Positions 7,007 through 15,392 of a DNA stretch of 64,000 nucleotides are shown here, piece by piece; the stretch's first letter is position 1; every line of letters begins with the position of its first letter. The position numbers were made by a program, and so were the translations under genes. Below the pieces are notes generated by a model. That model had not been told where the DNA came from. It saw only the letters and a list, made by a program, of their open reading frames with translations, and ran no database searches. Origin of the DNA: Geothrix sp. (lineage in GTDB: Bacteria; Acidobacteriota; Holophagae; Holophagales; Holophagaceae); NCBI RefSeq assembly GCF_030219325.1, contig NZ_CP126625.1, positions 2,964,857 through 3,028,856 on the forward strand, in the 5' to 3' direction.

Positions 7007-9592
7007 ATGCGCGTAAACCTGTACCAAGCGCTCCTGGGCACGTCCCTGCTGGGCCTCCTCGCCTGCAACGGCGGCGGCGATTCCAAGACGACCATGACCG
7101 TCACCGGCCCCGAGAGCAGCCCCAGCTCGACCACCGCAGTCTTCGACCCGGCCTCGGGCGCCGTGCCTCTGCCGAACGTCCTGGTGACGGCCACCACCAC
7201 CAGCATCACCTACACCGCCACTTCCACGCCGGCAGCCGGCACCCTCAACATCAACCCCGGCTACCCGCTCACTCCGGACAAGGCGCTGGCCTACGTGAAC
7301 CTGAAGGAGATGGGCAACACCCACGCGGTGTCCGGCGTGAACGCCCCCATCTACATCGGCTTCACCAACGGCGTGGACACCGCCACCATCAACGGCGCGA
7401 ACATCAAGATCTTCATGGTGACGCCCGACCAGGCACCGTCGGTCAACCCCTCCAGCTATGAGAACAACCCGCTGACCTTCACGGACATCTCCGGGCTCTT
7501 CACGTTCAGCACCATGGCGCTCACCCCCAGCGGCGTGGGTGCCTACGCCATGCCCAAGGTGCCCCTGCCGCCTGGCTACCGCTTCCTCTACGTGGTCACC
7601 AACCGGGTGAAGGACACGGCGGGCAAGTCCATCTCCGCCTCACCCTTCTTCGAGGCCCTGAAGTCCACCACGGCCCTCGCCGGCTCCTTCGCCGCGCTGG
7701 AACCCATCCGCTCCGACGCGATGGCGGGCGCCAACATCCAGCTCTCCGGCTACGCCAAGGTGATGAACGACCTCATCGCCGCCAGCGCCACCACCACCAT
7801 CACCCAGCGGGCCGACATCGCCCTCATGGGCCGCTTCATCACCACGGGAGCGGGCTACATTCCCGCCGACCCCGTCGGCACGCCCGCCTCCCGGATGCCC
7901 GTGGAGACGGCCCTGTGGGCCTACGCGAACAACGCGAACCTGGGCGCCACCGCCCTGCTGGCTGACTTCAGCACGGCCGAGAGCCGCGCCTGGACAAACG
8001 GCGTCTCGCACTTCCAGCTCATGGGCACCTCCGCCATCCCCAGCGGCGCCGGTTCCATCTCGGCGATCTTCGGTTCCATTCCCAGCGCCGCCGTGGGCTT
8101 CGTGGGCGCCGGCACCTTTGAAAGCGCCGACTTCCAGCTTGACCCCTACGCCGTGCACGCCAACCTCGCCAACGCCGGCGGCAACCTCGATGCCATCACC
8201 GGCCTGGTCTACAACCCCGGCACCAGCGTGGCCATCGGCCCCCTCGCCGCCGCCCCGGGCACGGGCGTCCTGCAGTCCTTCCGCAATGGCACCGGCGTAC
8301 TGCGCGGGTTCTACCACCGGACCCGGCGGGTGCCCTTCATCGTGATCGCACCCATCACCCCCGCCCCGGTGGGCGGATACCCCGTGGCCGTCTTCATGCA
8401 CGGCATCGGCGGCCAGAAGGAACAGGCCCTGGGCCTGGCCAACACCCTCTGCGCCGCGGGCTATGCCGTTGTCTCGATCGACCAGGCCGTCCATGGCCTG
8501 CCGGCCAACGGGCAGCTCGACGTCACCGGAACCGCCGTGAGCGGCAGCCTGACCTCCCCGCTCTACACCGGACCCGGCATGGGCAACGGCCGCCCCGCGG
8601 CTGAGTGGGCCAGCAACTTCTTCATGCTGCCCTCCATCCTCACCGCTCGCACCAACGTGCAGACCAGCGCCTTCAACCTCTGGCGCCTGGAGCGGATCCT
8701 CAAGCAGCCGGCCGCGGATCCCACCAGCCTGCAGGCGGCCATGACCACTGCCGGCAAGTCCCTGAGTGCCGCCGGTGCCAGCCAGTTCGTGGGCCAGAGC
8801 CTGGGCAGCATCGTCGGCTCCTACTTCCTGGCCGGCAACAGCTCCCAGACCGGGGGCAGCAACATGAAGGGCCTTCTCAGCGTTCCGGGCGCGCGCCTGG
8901 CCTGGATCCTGAAGGAAAGCCCCTCCTTCGCCACCACCGTGGCCGGTGGCCTCGCCGCCGCGGGCGTCCCCACGGGCAGCGCCGCCTTCTACCAGTTCTT
9001 CGCGCTGGCCCAGGCCGTGGCCGATCCCATCGACCCCGCCACCATGGGCACGCCCCTCCCCGGTGCCCCCGTCTCACGGTTCATCAACCGCCTGCTGGTG
9101 CAGGAAGCGGTGGGTGATACGGTCATCCAGAACGCCTGCGGCCAGTACTTCGTGAATGCCTTCGCGGGCCGCCAGGGACAGCTGGGCGTGGACGTCAGCG
9201 CCACCACCGGCCTTCCCGGATTCACGCAGGTGCTCCGCAACACCCAGGTGGCCCCTGCCGTGCCCTATGTCTATGGCGCGACCCTGGCTGCCATCAAGGC
9301 GCCCGTGGCTGCCGCCACGGCCTCCTCGGCCACCACGCCCACCCAGGGCGTCATGCAGTACAGCCCCGCCCAGCACGGCATGCTGCTCCAGGACACGGCC
9401 ACGGCCGCCAATGTCGCCAGCTGTCAGACGCAGATGTACGCCTGGGTCAAGTACGGCCTGGTCGTCGACGGCGCCAACGCCGCCGGCTTCCCCTTCGTGG
9501 CCTCCCCGAGCGGCCTGACGAAGATGGTCATTCCCGGGCTCTTCGGTCCCGAGAGCCTGTCGATCCACTACCCGCTCACGCCCACCGAATAG
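7007..9592 (+). CDS. Lipase-like alpha/beta hydrolase lipoprotein
   Basis: Exported lipoprotein of 861 residues: the signal peptide ends LLGLLACNGGG, with the lipidated Cys near residue 20. The long Thr, Ser and Ala-rich N-terminal region (about 40-420, with FDPASGAVPLPNVL) matches my memory of the bacterial virulence-factor lipase N-terminal domain. The catalytic part has FMHGIGG (oxyanion region, about 463), the nucleophile elbow GQSLGS (Ser about 598), a candidate acid in the ADPIDP region (about 672) and a candidate His in PAQHGM (about 789). It is probably an outer-membrane or secreted esterase/lipase acting on lipids. It stands alone, with terminators on both sides. Substrate is unknown. 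Confidence 0.8.
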   Translation: MRVNLYQALLGTSLLGLLACNGGGDSKTTMTVTGPESSPSSTTAVFDPASGAVPLPNVLVTATTTSITYTATSTPAAGTLNINPGYPLTPDKALAYVNLKEMGNTHAVSGVNAPIYIGFTNGVDTATINGANIKIFMVTPDQAPSVNPSSYENNPLTFTDISGLFTFSTMALTPSGVGAYAMPKVPLPPGYRFLYVVTNRVKDTAGKSISASPFFEALKSTTALAGSFAALEPIRSDAMAGANIQLSGYAKVMNDLIAASATTTITQRADIALMGRFITTGAGYIPADPVGTPASRMPVETALWAYANNANLGATALLADFSTAESRAWTNGVSHFQLMGTSAIPSGAGSISAIFGSIPSAAVGFVGAGTFESADFQLDPYAVHANLANAGGNLDAITGLVYNPGTSVAIGPLAAAPGTGVLQSFRNGTGVLRGFYHRTRRVPFIVIAPITPAPVGGYPVAVFMHGIGGQKEQALGLANTLCAAGYAVVSIDQAVHGLPANGQLDVTGTAVSGSLTSPLYTGPGMGNGRPAAEWASNFFMLPSILTARTNVQTSAFNLWRLERILKQPAADPTSLQAAMTTAGKSLSAAGASQFVGQSLGSIVGSYFLAGNSSQTGGSNMKGLLSVPGARLAWILKESPSFATTVAGGLAAAGVPTGSAAFYQFFALAQAVADPIDPATMGTPLPGAPVSRFINRLLVQEAVGDTVIQNACGQYFVNAFAGRQGQLGVDVSATTGLPGFTQVLRNTQVAPAVPYVYGATLAAIKAPVAAATASSATTPTQGVMQYSPAQHGMLLQDTATAANVASCQTQMYAWVKYGLVVDGANAAGFPFVASPSGLTKMVIPGLFGPESLSIHYPLTPTE

Positions 9593-9606
9593 CCAGACCG
9601 CACCAC

Positions 9607-9640
9607 GGAAGCGCCGCCCTCGTGGGCGGCGCTTCCCGTT
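9607..9640 (+). terminator. Hairpin terminator between convergent genes
   Basis: Perfect 13-base-pair stem: GGAAGCGCCGCCC (9607-9619) and its complement (9624-9636) around TCGT, followed by CGTTTC. The T tract is weak, but the position, 14 bases after the lipase stop and 11 before the convergent acyltransferase stop, fits a terminator. Confidence 0.65.
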
Positions 9641-9647
9641 TCAAGGG

Positions 9648-10904
9648 TCAGCCACCCAGTTCCGGAAAGGCCTCCAGCAGCTGCCTCCGGGCCTCCAGCA
9701 GCTCGGGCACGGCGGGATCCCGGCGCCGGAGGAAGCCGCGGACGGCCTGCAGGTCCTCGGCGGCCCGCTCCAGGATGGGCAGGCCCAGGCCGATGGCCAG
9801 GAGCGCCGCCAGGGGCACCAGGGCCATCCGCCACCCCCAGGCGAACCCGGCCGCGCCGGCCAGCAGGAGGGCCCACAGCGGGAAGAGCAGCGCCCCACTC
9901 AGCAGCTTCAGGGTGGCGACCTGGTCTCCTTCGTCCGTGAACCGCCCCGCCAGCCAGCCGGCCAGGCGGTACGGAGGCCAGAAGAGCAGGCCCGGCGACA
10001 GCAGCAGGACCGCGCTCGCCAGGCGGAGGGCGGCGCCCGGCAACCAGCGCCGCACTTCGGCCGCCGGATAGGGGTGGCCCACCTGATCGGGCCGCAGTCC
10101 CTTGGCCCGCAACCAGGCCTGGGCCCCGTGGACGCGGGCCTCCAGGGCCGCGAAGGTCTCGGCGGAGAGGGCGCCCAGGCGCGGCGCCAGGGCGCGCACC
10201 CGCAGGCGCAGGGCCTCCAGGTCCACCCGCGTGCCCGGGGCCTCGGCCAGGAGCCAGGCCACCTCCTGGGCCAGGGCCAGGCAGCGCGCATCGGCCTCAT
10301 GCAGGGTGAGGGGCCGGAGTGCGGCGCGGATCCGGGCGGTCAGCTCGGCGATGGCCTCGGGCGAAGTCCCCTGCCCGGCCAGGTCCCCGAAGGGGATCGG
10401 CGCCCCCAGCCGCAGCAGGGCGCTGTGCCGGAAGGTGCCGCGATCCCCGTAGACCAGACCCGCGGGCACCAGGGACAGGGGCACGGGACTGGACAGGGCG
10501 ATCCGGGCTGCGCCGGTCTTGAGGGGTGCCAGGTCGGCTTCCGTGTGGCTCACGCCCTCGGGAAACATGGCGACGGAGCCCCCCCGGGCCAGCACCTCGT
10601 GGACCTCGTGGAAGCTCCCCAGGATGGATTCACGCGTGGCGCCGCCATCCTTGGGGCGGGTCACGGGAATGGCCCTGAAGGCCGAGAGGAAGGGCCGCAG
10701 CGGGAGGATCTTCCAGAGGGTGGCTTTGGCCAGCCAGCCGGCCTTGCGGTCGAGCAGGGCGGCCGCCGCGAGGGGATCCAGCAGGCCGTTCGGATGGTTC
10801 AGCAGGATGAGGCAGGCCCCCGGCGGCAGGGGGGGCCCCTCCTGGCGCAGGGCGCGGAACCAGATGCGCCCCAGGAATCGCGCCGTCCCGCTGCCGCCGT
10901 TCAT
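9648..10904 (-). CDS. PlsC-type 1-acyl-glycerol-3-phosphate acyltransferase family protein
   Basis: Membrane acyltransferase of 418 residues. The catalytic NHPNGLLD motif (His about 37, Asp about 43) and the later FPEGVSH motif are those of the PlsC family that acylates lysophosphatidic acid or related glycerolipids. Unlike housekeeping PlsC (about 240 residues), it has a long helical extension and hydrophobic segments near the C-terminus (about 310-390, ASAVLLLSPGLLFWP and LLFPLWALLLAGAAGFAWGW). It overlaps the MFS gene as ATGA, so the two are coupled; the transporter may supply or remove a lipid substrate, which is only a suggestion. Acceptor specificity cannot be read from the sequence. 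Confidence 0.85.
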   Translation of the reverse strand: MNGGSGTARFLGRIWFRALRQEGPPLPPGACLILLNHPNGLLDPLAAAALLDRKAGWLAKATLWKILPLRPFLSAFRAIPVTRPKDGGATRESILGSFHEVHEVLARGGSVAMFPEGVSHTEADLAPLKTGAARIALSSPVPLSLVPAGLVYGDRGTFRHSALLRLGAPIPFGDLAGQGTSPEAIAELTARIRAALRPLTLHEADARCLALAQEVAWLLAEAPGTRVDLEALRLRVRALAPRLGALSAETFAALEARVHGAQAWLRAKGLRPDQVGHPYPAAEVRRWLPGAALRLASAVLLLSPGLLFWPPYRLAGWLAGRFTDEGDQVATLKLLSGALLFPLWALLLAGAAGFAWGWRMALVPLAALLAIGLGLPILERAAEDLQAVRGFLRRRDPAVPELLEARRQLLEAFPELGG

Positions 10905-12127
10905 GCCAGTCCGGCGGCCGGCCGGCGACGGGCCCAGATGAGGGCCACGGCCGAAGCCGCGATGGCGGGAATGACCAGCAGCATGGCCCGGCCCAGGGCC
11001 GCGCCCCCCGCCCCGCCCGCTTCCGAGACCCGACCCACCAGGGCCGGGCTGAGGGCATCGCCCAGCAGATGGATGAGGAGCACGTTGAGGCCCGTGCCCG
11101 TGGCCCGCACCGAGGCCGGCAGGCAGCTCACCGTAAGGGCGTTCACCGGGCTGGTGTTCACGAACAGCATGAGCATGGCCGCGAAGAAGGCGACATAGGT
11201 GGCCTGCAGGTGCCCCGAGGACAGGGCCCAGAACACCGCCGGGATCGCGAGCAGCAGGGTGGCGGCGCTCAGATCCACGCCGATGTCGGGCCAGCGGTGC
11301 TGGAGCCGCTTGGTCAGCAGGCCTCCGGCGAAGGTGCCGAGGATCCCCGTGACCACCAGGAAGATGCCAAATACTTCGCCCGCAGCCCCCACGCTCACCC
11401 CGTGGCGGCGCTGGAGGAAGGCGCTGCCCCAGAAGCTCAGGGCCCCCATGGCGAAGGTGTAGGCCACGTAGCTGCCCGTGCAGGCCACCCAGACCCGGTT
11501 GGTGAGGATGGCGCGCAGCTTCAGCCCGTAGGAGAGCCCTGCGGCCGTATCGGCCCCCTGGTCCTGGCCGCCCCGGGGAGGATCAGCCAGGGTGGCCATG
11601 CGCGCGGCGAAGAACAGGCCTGGCAGGCCGGCCACCAGGAAGGCCTGGCGCCAGCCCCAGTGCTGGGCCACGATGCCACCCAGGGCGTAGCCCAGGGCCG
11701 AGCCCACGGGAATCGCCAGGTAGAACCAGGTGAACTTGGCAGCCCGCTCATCCTCGGGGAAGAGGTCGGCCAGCAGGGCAGGTCCCAGGCTGGCGTAGGC
11801 CGCCTCCCCCACGCCCACCAGCGAGCGGGTGAAGAGCAGGCCCCAGAAGCCATGGACCAGGCAGGCCCCGGCCGTGGCCAGGCTCCACAGCCCCACGCCC
11901 ACGGCCACCAGGCGCGGCCGGTGGAACCGGTCGGCCAGCAGGCCGAACAAAGGAGCGCCCACCATGTAGGCCAGCAGGAAGACCCCGTTCACCCAGCCCC
12001 GCTGAGTGTCCGTGAGTCCAAGGTCCCGGCCCAGGGGTTCGATCACCGCCGCGACGACATACCGGTCCAGGTAGTTCACCAGGTTGATCCCGGTGAGCAG
12101 CAGGAGCAGCCGTCGCGCGGCGGTCAT
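10901..12127 (-). CDS. MFS transporter, spinster-like
   Basis: Twelve-helix major facilitator protein of 408 residues in the inner membrane. The loop 2-3 motif GLLADRFHRPR is the classical MFS motif A, and NLVNYLDRYVVAAV in helix 1 with TDTQRGWVNGVFLLAYMVGAP is typical of the spinster/hexuronate-like branch. RSLVGVGEAAYASLGPALLADLF corresponds to helix 4. It is the first gene of a two-gene unit with the acyltransferase, overlapping by 4 nt. Substrate is unknown; linkage to lipid metabolism is suggestive because some spinster-family members carry lysolipids. Confidence 0.88.
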   Translation of the reverse strand: MTAARRLLLLLTGINLVNYLDRYVVAAVIEPLGRDLGLTDTQRGWVNGVFLLAYMVGAPLFGLLADRFHRPRLVAVGVGLWSLATAGACLVHGFWGLLFTRSLVGVGEAAYASLGPALLADLFPEDERAAKFTWFYLAIPVGSALGYALGGIVAQHWGWRQAFLVAGLPGLFFAARMATLADPPRGGQDQGADTAAGLSYGLKLRAILTNRVWVACTGSYVAYTFAMGALSFWGSAFLQRRHGVSVGAAGEVFGIFLVVTGILGTFAGGLLTKRLQHRWPDIGVDLSAATLLLAIPAVFWALSSGHLQATYVAFFAAMLMLFVNTSPVNALTVSCLPASVRATGTGLNVLLIHLLGDALSPALVGRVSEAGGAGGAALGRAMLLVIPAIAASAVALIWARRRPAAGLA

Positions 12128-12152
12128 CTCAGCAGGCCGTCAACGGCCGGGC

Positions 12153-12749
12153 TTACTTCTTGGGAGCGGCGGGCTTGGCGGCAGCCGGCTTGGGAGCCGC
12201 GGCGGCGGGCTTCGGCGCGGGGGCGGCGTCCGTGGCGTCCAGGCGCTTGGAGACTTCGGCGGTGAAGGCCTTCAGCCACTCCGCATCACCCCAGGAGAGG
12301 ATGCTGATGGCCTGATCGGACAGGACCAGTTGCAGCTTCTCCTCCTTGGCCAGCTGTTCGACGATGGGGGCCGCGATCTTGGTGATGGCCTCGCCGACCT
12401 TCCGCTCCACGCGCTGGTACTCCTGCTGGCTGTCCTCCTGCATCTTCTTGGCCTCGAACTCCACGTCGCGGTACTTCTTGGCCAGGGCCTCCTTCTTGTC
12501 GGGATCCAGGCTGGGGGAGTTCAGCTGCTGCTGCAGCGTCTGGAGCTCCTGCCCCTTGGCCCCCAGCTTCTCCTCCAGGTTCTTCTTGGTGATCTCCAGC
12601 TCGGAGAAGATGGCGCCGGCCTTCTTCGAGGTGCGCACCAGCTGGTTGATGCTGAAGAAGGCGAACCGGGGGGCCTCCTGGGAGGCGGCGGGGGTGGCGA
12701 GGGCCGCGGACAGGCAGAGGGCGGCCAGGGACGGGGCGATGAGGCGCAT
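12153..12749 (-). CDS. OmpH/Skp family periplasmic chaperone
   Basis: Periplasmic chaperone of 198 residues that should hold unfolded outer-membrane proteins for BamA. A signal peptide (MRLIAPSLAALCLSAALATP) is followed by the Skp-like start FAFFSINQLVRTSKKAGAIFSELE and a long Lys, Glu and Gln-rich coiled coil (about 45-140). The C-terminal 35 residues are a low-complexity Ala-Pro-Lys tail (KPAAAAPKPAAAKP) beyond the usual Skp end. It lies 60 bases downstream of bamA on the same strand, the classic bamA-skp neighbourhood. A TGGAG ribosome-binding site precedes the ATG. Confidence 0.88.
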   Translation of the reverse strand: MRLIAPSLAALCLSAALATPAASQEAPRFAFFSINQLVRTSKKAGAIFSELEITKKNLEEKLGAKGQELQTLQQQLNSPSLDPDKKEALAKKYRDVEFEAKKMQEDSQQEYQRVERKVGEAITKIAAPIVEQLAKEEKLQLVLSDQAISILSWGDAEWLKAFTAEVSKRLDATDAAPAPKPAAAAPKPAAAKPAAPKK

Positions 12750-12809
12750 GGGAATCTCCAGGGCGAAAGAGCCATTGTAGCCGGGAACGGCGGGGCCTTC
12801 CGGCAGGAA

Positions 12810-15392
12810 TCAGAAGGTGGTGCCGATGGAGAACTGGAAGTCGGTCCGTGACTCGGTGTCGAAGGGATAGGGGTTCAGCTTCCTCGCCCAGATCAGGCGT
12901 AGCGGCGCCGGACTGATGGGCAGGAAGAACCGGAATTCCAGCCCCGCGGATCGCACCAGCGTGGGGTTGGTGTAGGAGTAGGTGTTCCCGGTCGTGATGT
13001 CCTTGTAGGAGATCAGATTGCGGCTGAAGACCTTGGTGCCGCTGCCCCAGGCGTTGCCCGCATCGTAGAAGAACACCAGTCGGAACTGGTCCGCGATCTT
13101 GAACTGGTATTCGGCATTGGCCACGAGCTGCTTGTTGCCGCCCACCACCACGGCATAGCCGTTGTTGTCCAGCAGGACCGAGCCCACCTGGCCGTAGCGG
13201 TAGCCGCGGATGCTGTTCTCGCCACCGGGCCGGTACAGGTCATAGAGGGGGGTCTCGTCCCGGCCCATGTTCTGCAGGTACCCGTAGCTCGTGTTGAAGG
13301 CGAAGATGTGGCGGTCGGCCACGTTCGCGAACTTGGCAAAGTCCCAGGTGGCCCGCAGGAAGGGCCGATCGCCGCCGAACTGCCAGCCGCCGTACTCCAG
13401 GCCGAAGGAGACCCGCGTGCCGCTGGTCGGCTTGAACTGGTGGTTCACCGTGCTGTAGGCGAGGCTCTGGCTGAAGGTGGAGGTGAGCTGGTTCGGGGTA
13501 TCCCGGAAGTAGAAGTTCCGGCCACCCTCGATGCGGATCAGCCGGAAGCTGTAGCCCGTGGAATAGGTGGTGAAGAAGGCCCAGGGCTGGTTGGGGATCC
13601 AGTTGCTGAGGCGCGCGCCCACGGAGACGCCGAGGCTGCGGGTGAACTGCTTGTAGGCGTTCGCGATGCCCACGCGCGAGGCGTCGTAGTCCGCCGAGCC
13701 GTTGGAGACCGAGGTGGAGAAGGAGTAGGGGAGGTCGAACACGAAGGGCTCGGTGAACCCGACGGAGATGTTCTTCGAGAACTTGCCGCCGTTGTAGCTG
13801 AAGGACAGCGTCTCGCCGCCACCGCCCAGGTTCCGGGTGGAGAAGCTGACGCCCAGCGAGAAGCCGAACAGCGATCCGTAGCCGCCCTGGAAGAGCACCT
13901 CGTTGACGCCCGATTCCTCGCCGCGGACCACGATGTCGACCTGGGGCTTGTCCTGGACCAGGTCCACCTTGGGCTCGGAGCTCTTCACGTCGAAGAAGCT
14001 CAGCTGGCTGATGCTCAGCAGCGAATCCTTGAAGCGGTCCGTCTGGAAGGGGTCGCCCTCCCGCATGAGCATGCTGCGCCGGAGCACCTTGTCCTTGGTG
14101 GTGAGGTTGCCCTCGAATTCGATCTTCCGGACGGTGTAGGCCTCGCCCTCGTCCATCTTCAGGGTCGTGTCCACCTTCTTGACGCCGCCCTCTTCCCGCA
14201 CGTCGTACTTCTTCTCGGCCCGGAACAGGACGTAGGCCTGGTTCGAATAGGCCTCCTTGATCTTCTCCACCGTCTGGTTGACCGCATCGAGGTCGAAGGG
14301 CACCGGCTTGGCGTCGGCCCTGGGCGTCTCCAGGGAGGGCCGGATGTTGAAGAACTTCTGGAGCATGGACTTGTTGTCCCGCTTCACTTCCGCGTACTTG
14401 CCCTTGAAGAAGTTCTCCTGGAACAGCTTGCCGCCCTCAGTCTTGAAGGTGCCCTCGAAGAACTGCTCGCCCTCCAGGATGGGGAAGGTCAGGGTCGCCC
14501 GCAGGTCGTACTTGGGCGACTTCGCCTCCTTGAGCCGCTTCTCGTTCTTCTTCTTCTGCTTGGCGGTGGTGCGATCCTCCACCTCGATGATGGGCTTGCC
14601 GATGAAGACATCCTTGTAGCCCATCTTCCAGTAGGACTTCTTCAGGTTCTCAAGGTCCTCTTCCAGGTTCTTGTCCACCAGCAGGTCGTGGGTGGTGAGC
14701 CAGCTGAACATCCAGTGCCGGCGCGTCTTCTTCATGACGCTGCGGAGCTGGGCGCTGGTGAAGACCTTGTTGCCCTTGAAGGCCACCGTGTAGATCTTGG
14801 CCTTGCCGCCTTCCTTGATGTCGAAGACCAGGCGGGCCACGCCGCCGGCCATGGGCTCGAGGGTGATGTCCACCACCGGGCTGCGGAAGCCCTTCTCGCC
14901 GGCCTGCTCGACGATCATGTCCTTGATCTTGCGGGCGGAGTCAGGGTCGTAGACGGTCTCGGGATTGATGGTGAGCTTCTTCTCCTTGACCTTGTCCTTG
15001 ATGTTGGTGAGGCCCACCTCGGTGCCGCCGCGGTAGTCGATCTCCTTGATCAGGGGCCGCTCCTTGATGCGGATGACCAGCTTCTTGCCGCCGGGCGCGT
15101 CCTCCAGCTCGAGCTTGATGTCGTCGAAGGAGCCGTTGGCCCACAGCTTCTCCATCACCGCCGAGAAGTCCAGGTTCCGCAGGTCGTCGCCCACCTTCAC
15201 GCCCGACTTAAAGATCACGGTCTCCGCCGTCTGCTTCTGGGCGCCGACCACCTCGATGGCCACGATGGGCTCGATGTCCTGCCCCGCCAGGGGCATGGTG
15301 AAACCGGCCGCCAGCACGACGAGGGTCAGGGGCAGCACGCCCTTCCACCACCGGGGCCGGACCCGGTTCCATACCATGTTCCGCTGCGTCAT
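12810..15392 (-). CDS. bamA: Outer membrane protein assembly factor BamA
   Basis: Omp85-family core of the machinery that inserts beta-barrels into the outer membrane; 860 residues. A signal peptide (about 1-37, ending PLAGQ) precedes POTRA domains (about 40-480; the first begins IEPIVAIEVVGAQKQTAETVIFKSG). The barrel starts near 490 and contains the Omp85 motif IRGYRYG near 730, ending in Phe (FQFSIGTTF) as expected for a barrel C-terminal signal. POTRA 3-4 contains unusually Lys-rich stretches (TTAKQKKKNEKRLKEAKSP). The start overlaps the clpC stop as ATGA; a second ATG five codons in is possible. Coupling to clpC is unusual compared with the common rseP-bamA order. Confidence 0.94.
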   Translation of the reverse strand: MTQRNMVWNRVRPRWWKGVLPLTLVVLAAGFTMPLAGQDIEPIVAIEVVGAQKQTAETVIFKSGVKVGDDLRNLDFSAVMEKLWANGSFDDIKLELEDAPGGKKLVIRIKERPLIKEIDYRGGTEVGLTNIKDKVKEKKLTINPETVYDPDSARKIKDMIVEQAGEKGFRSPVVDITLEPMAGGVARLVFDIKEGGKAKIYTVAFKGNKVFTSAQLRSVMKKTRRHWMFSWLTTHDLLVDKNLEEDLENLKKSYWKMGYKDVFIGKPIIEVEDRTTAKQKKKNEKRLKEAKSPKYDLRATLTFPILEGEQFFEGTFKTEGGKLFQENFFKGKYAEVKRDNKSMLQKFFNIRPSLETPRADAKPVPFDLDAVNQTVEKIKEAYSNQAYVLFRAEKKYDVREEGGVKKVDTTLKMDEGEAYTVRKIEFEGNLTTKDKVLRRSMLMREGDPFQTDRFKDSLLSISQLSFFDVKSSEPKVDLVQDKPQVDIVVRGEESGVNEVLFQGGYGSLFGFSLGVSFSTRNLGGGGETLSFSYNGGKFSKNISVGFTEPFVFDLPYSFSTSVSNGSADYDASRVGIANAYKQFTRSLGVSVGARLSNWIPNQPWAFFTTYSTGYSFRLIRIEGGRNFYFRDTPNQLTSTFSQSLAYSTVNHQFKPTSGTRVSFGLEYGGWQFGGDRPFLRATWDFAKFANVADRHIFAFNTSYGYLQNMGRDETPLYDLYRPGGENSIRGYRYGQVGSVLLDNNGYAVVVGGNKQLVANAEYQFKIADQFRLVFFYDAGNAWGSGTKVFSRNLISYKDITTGNTYSYTNPTLVRSAGLEFRFFLPISPAPLRLIWARKLNPYPFDTESRTDFQFSIGTTF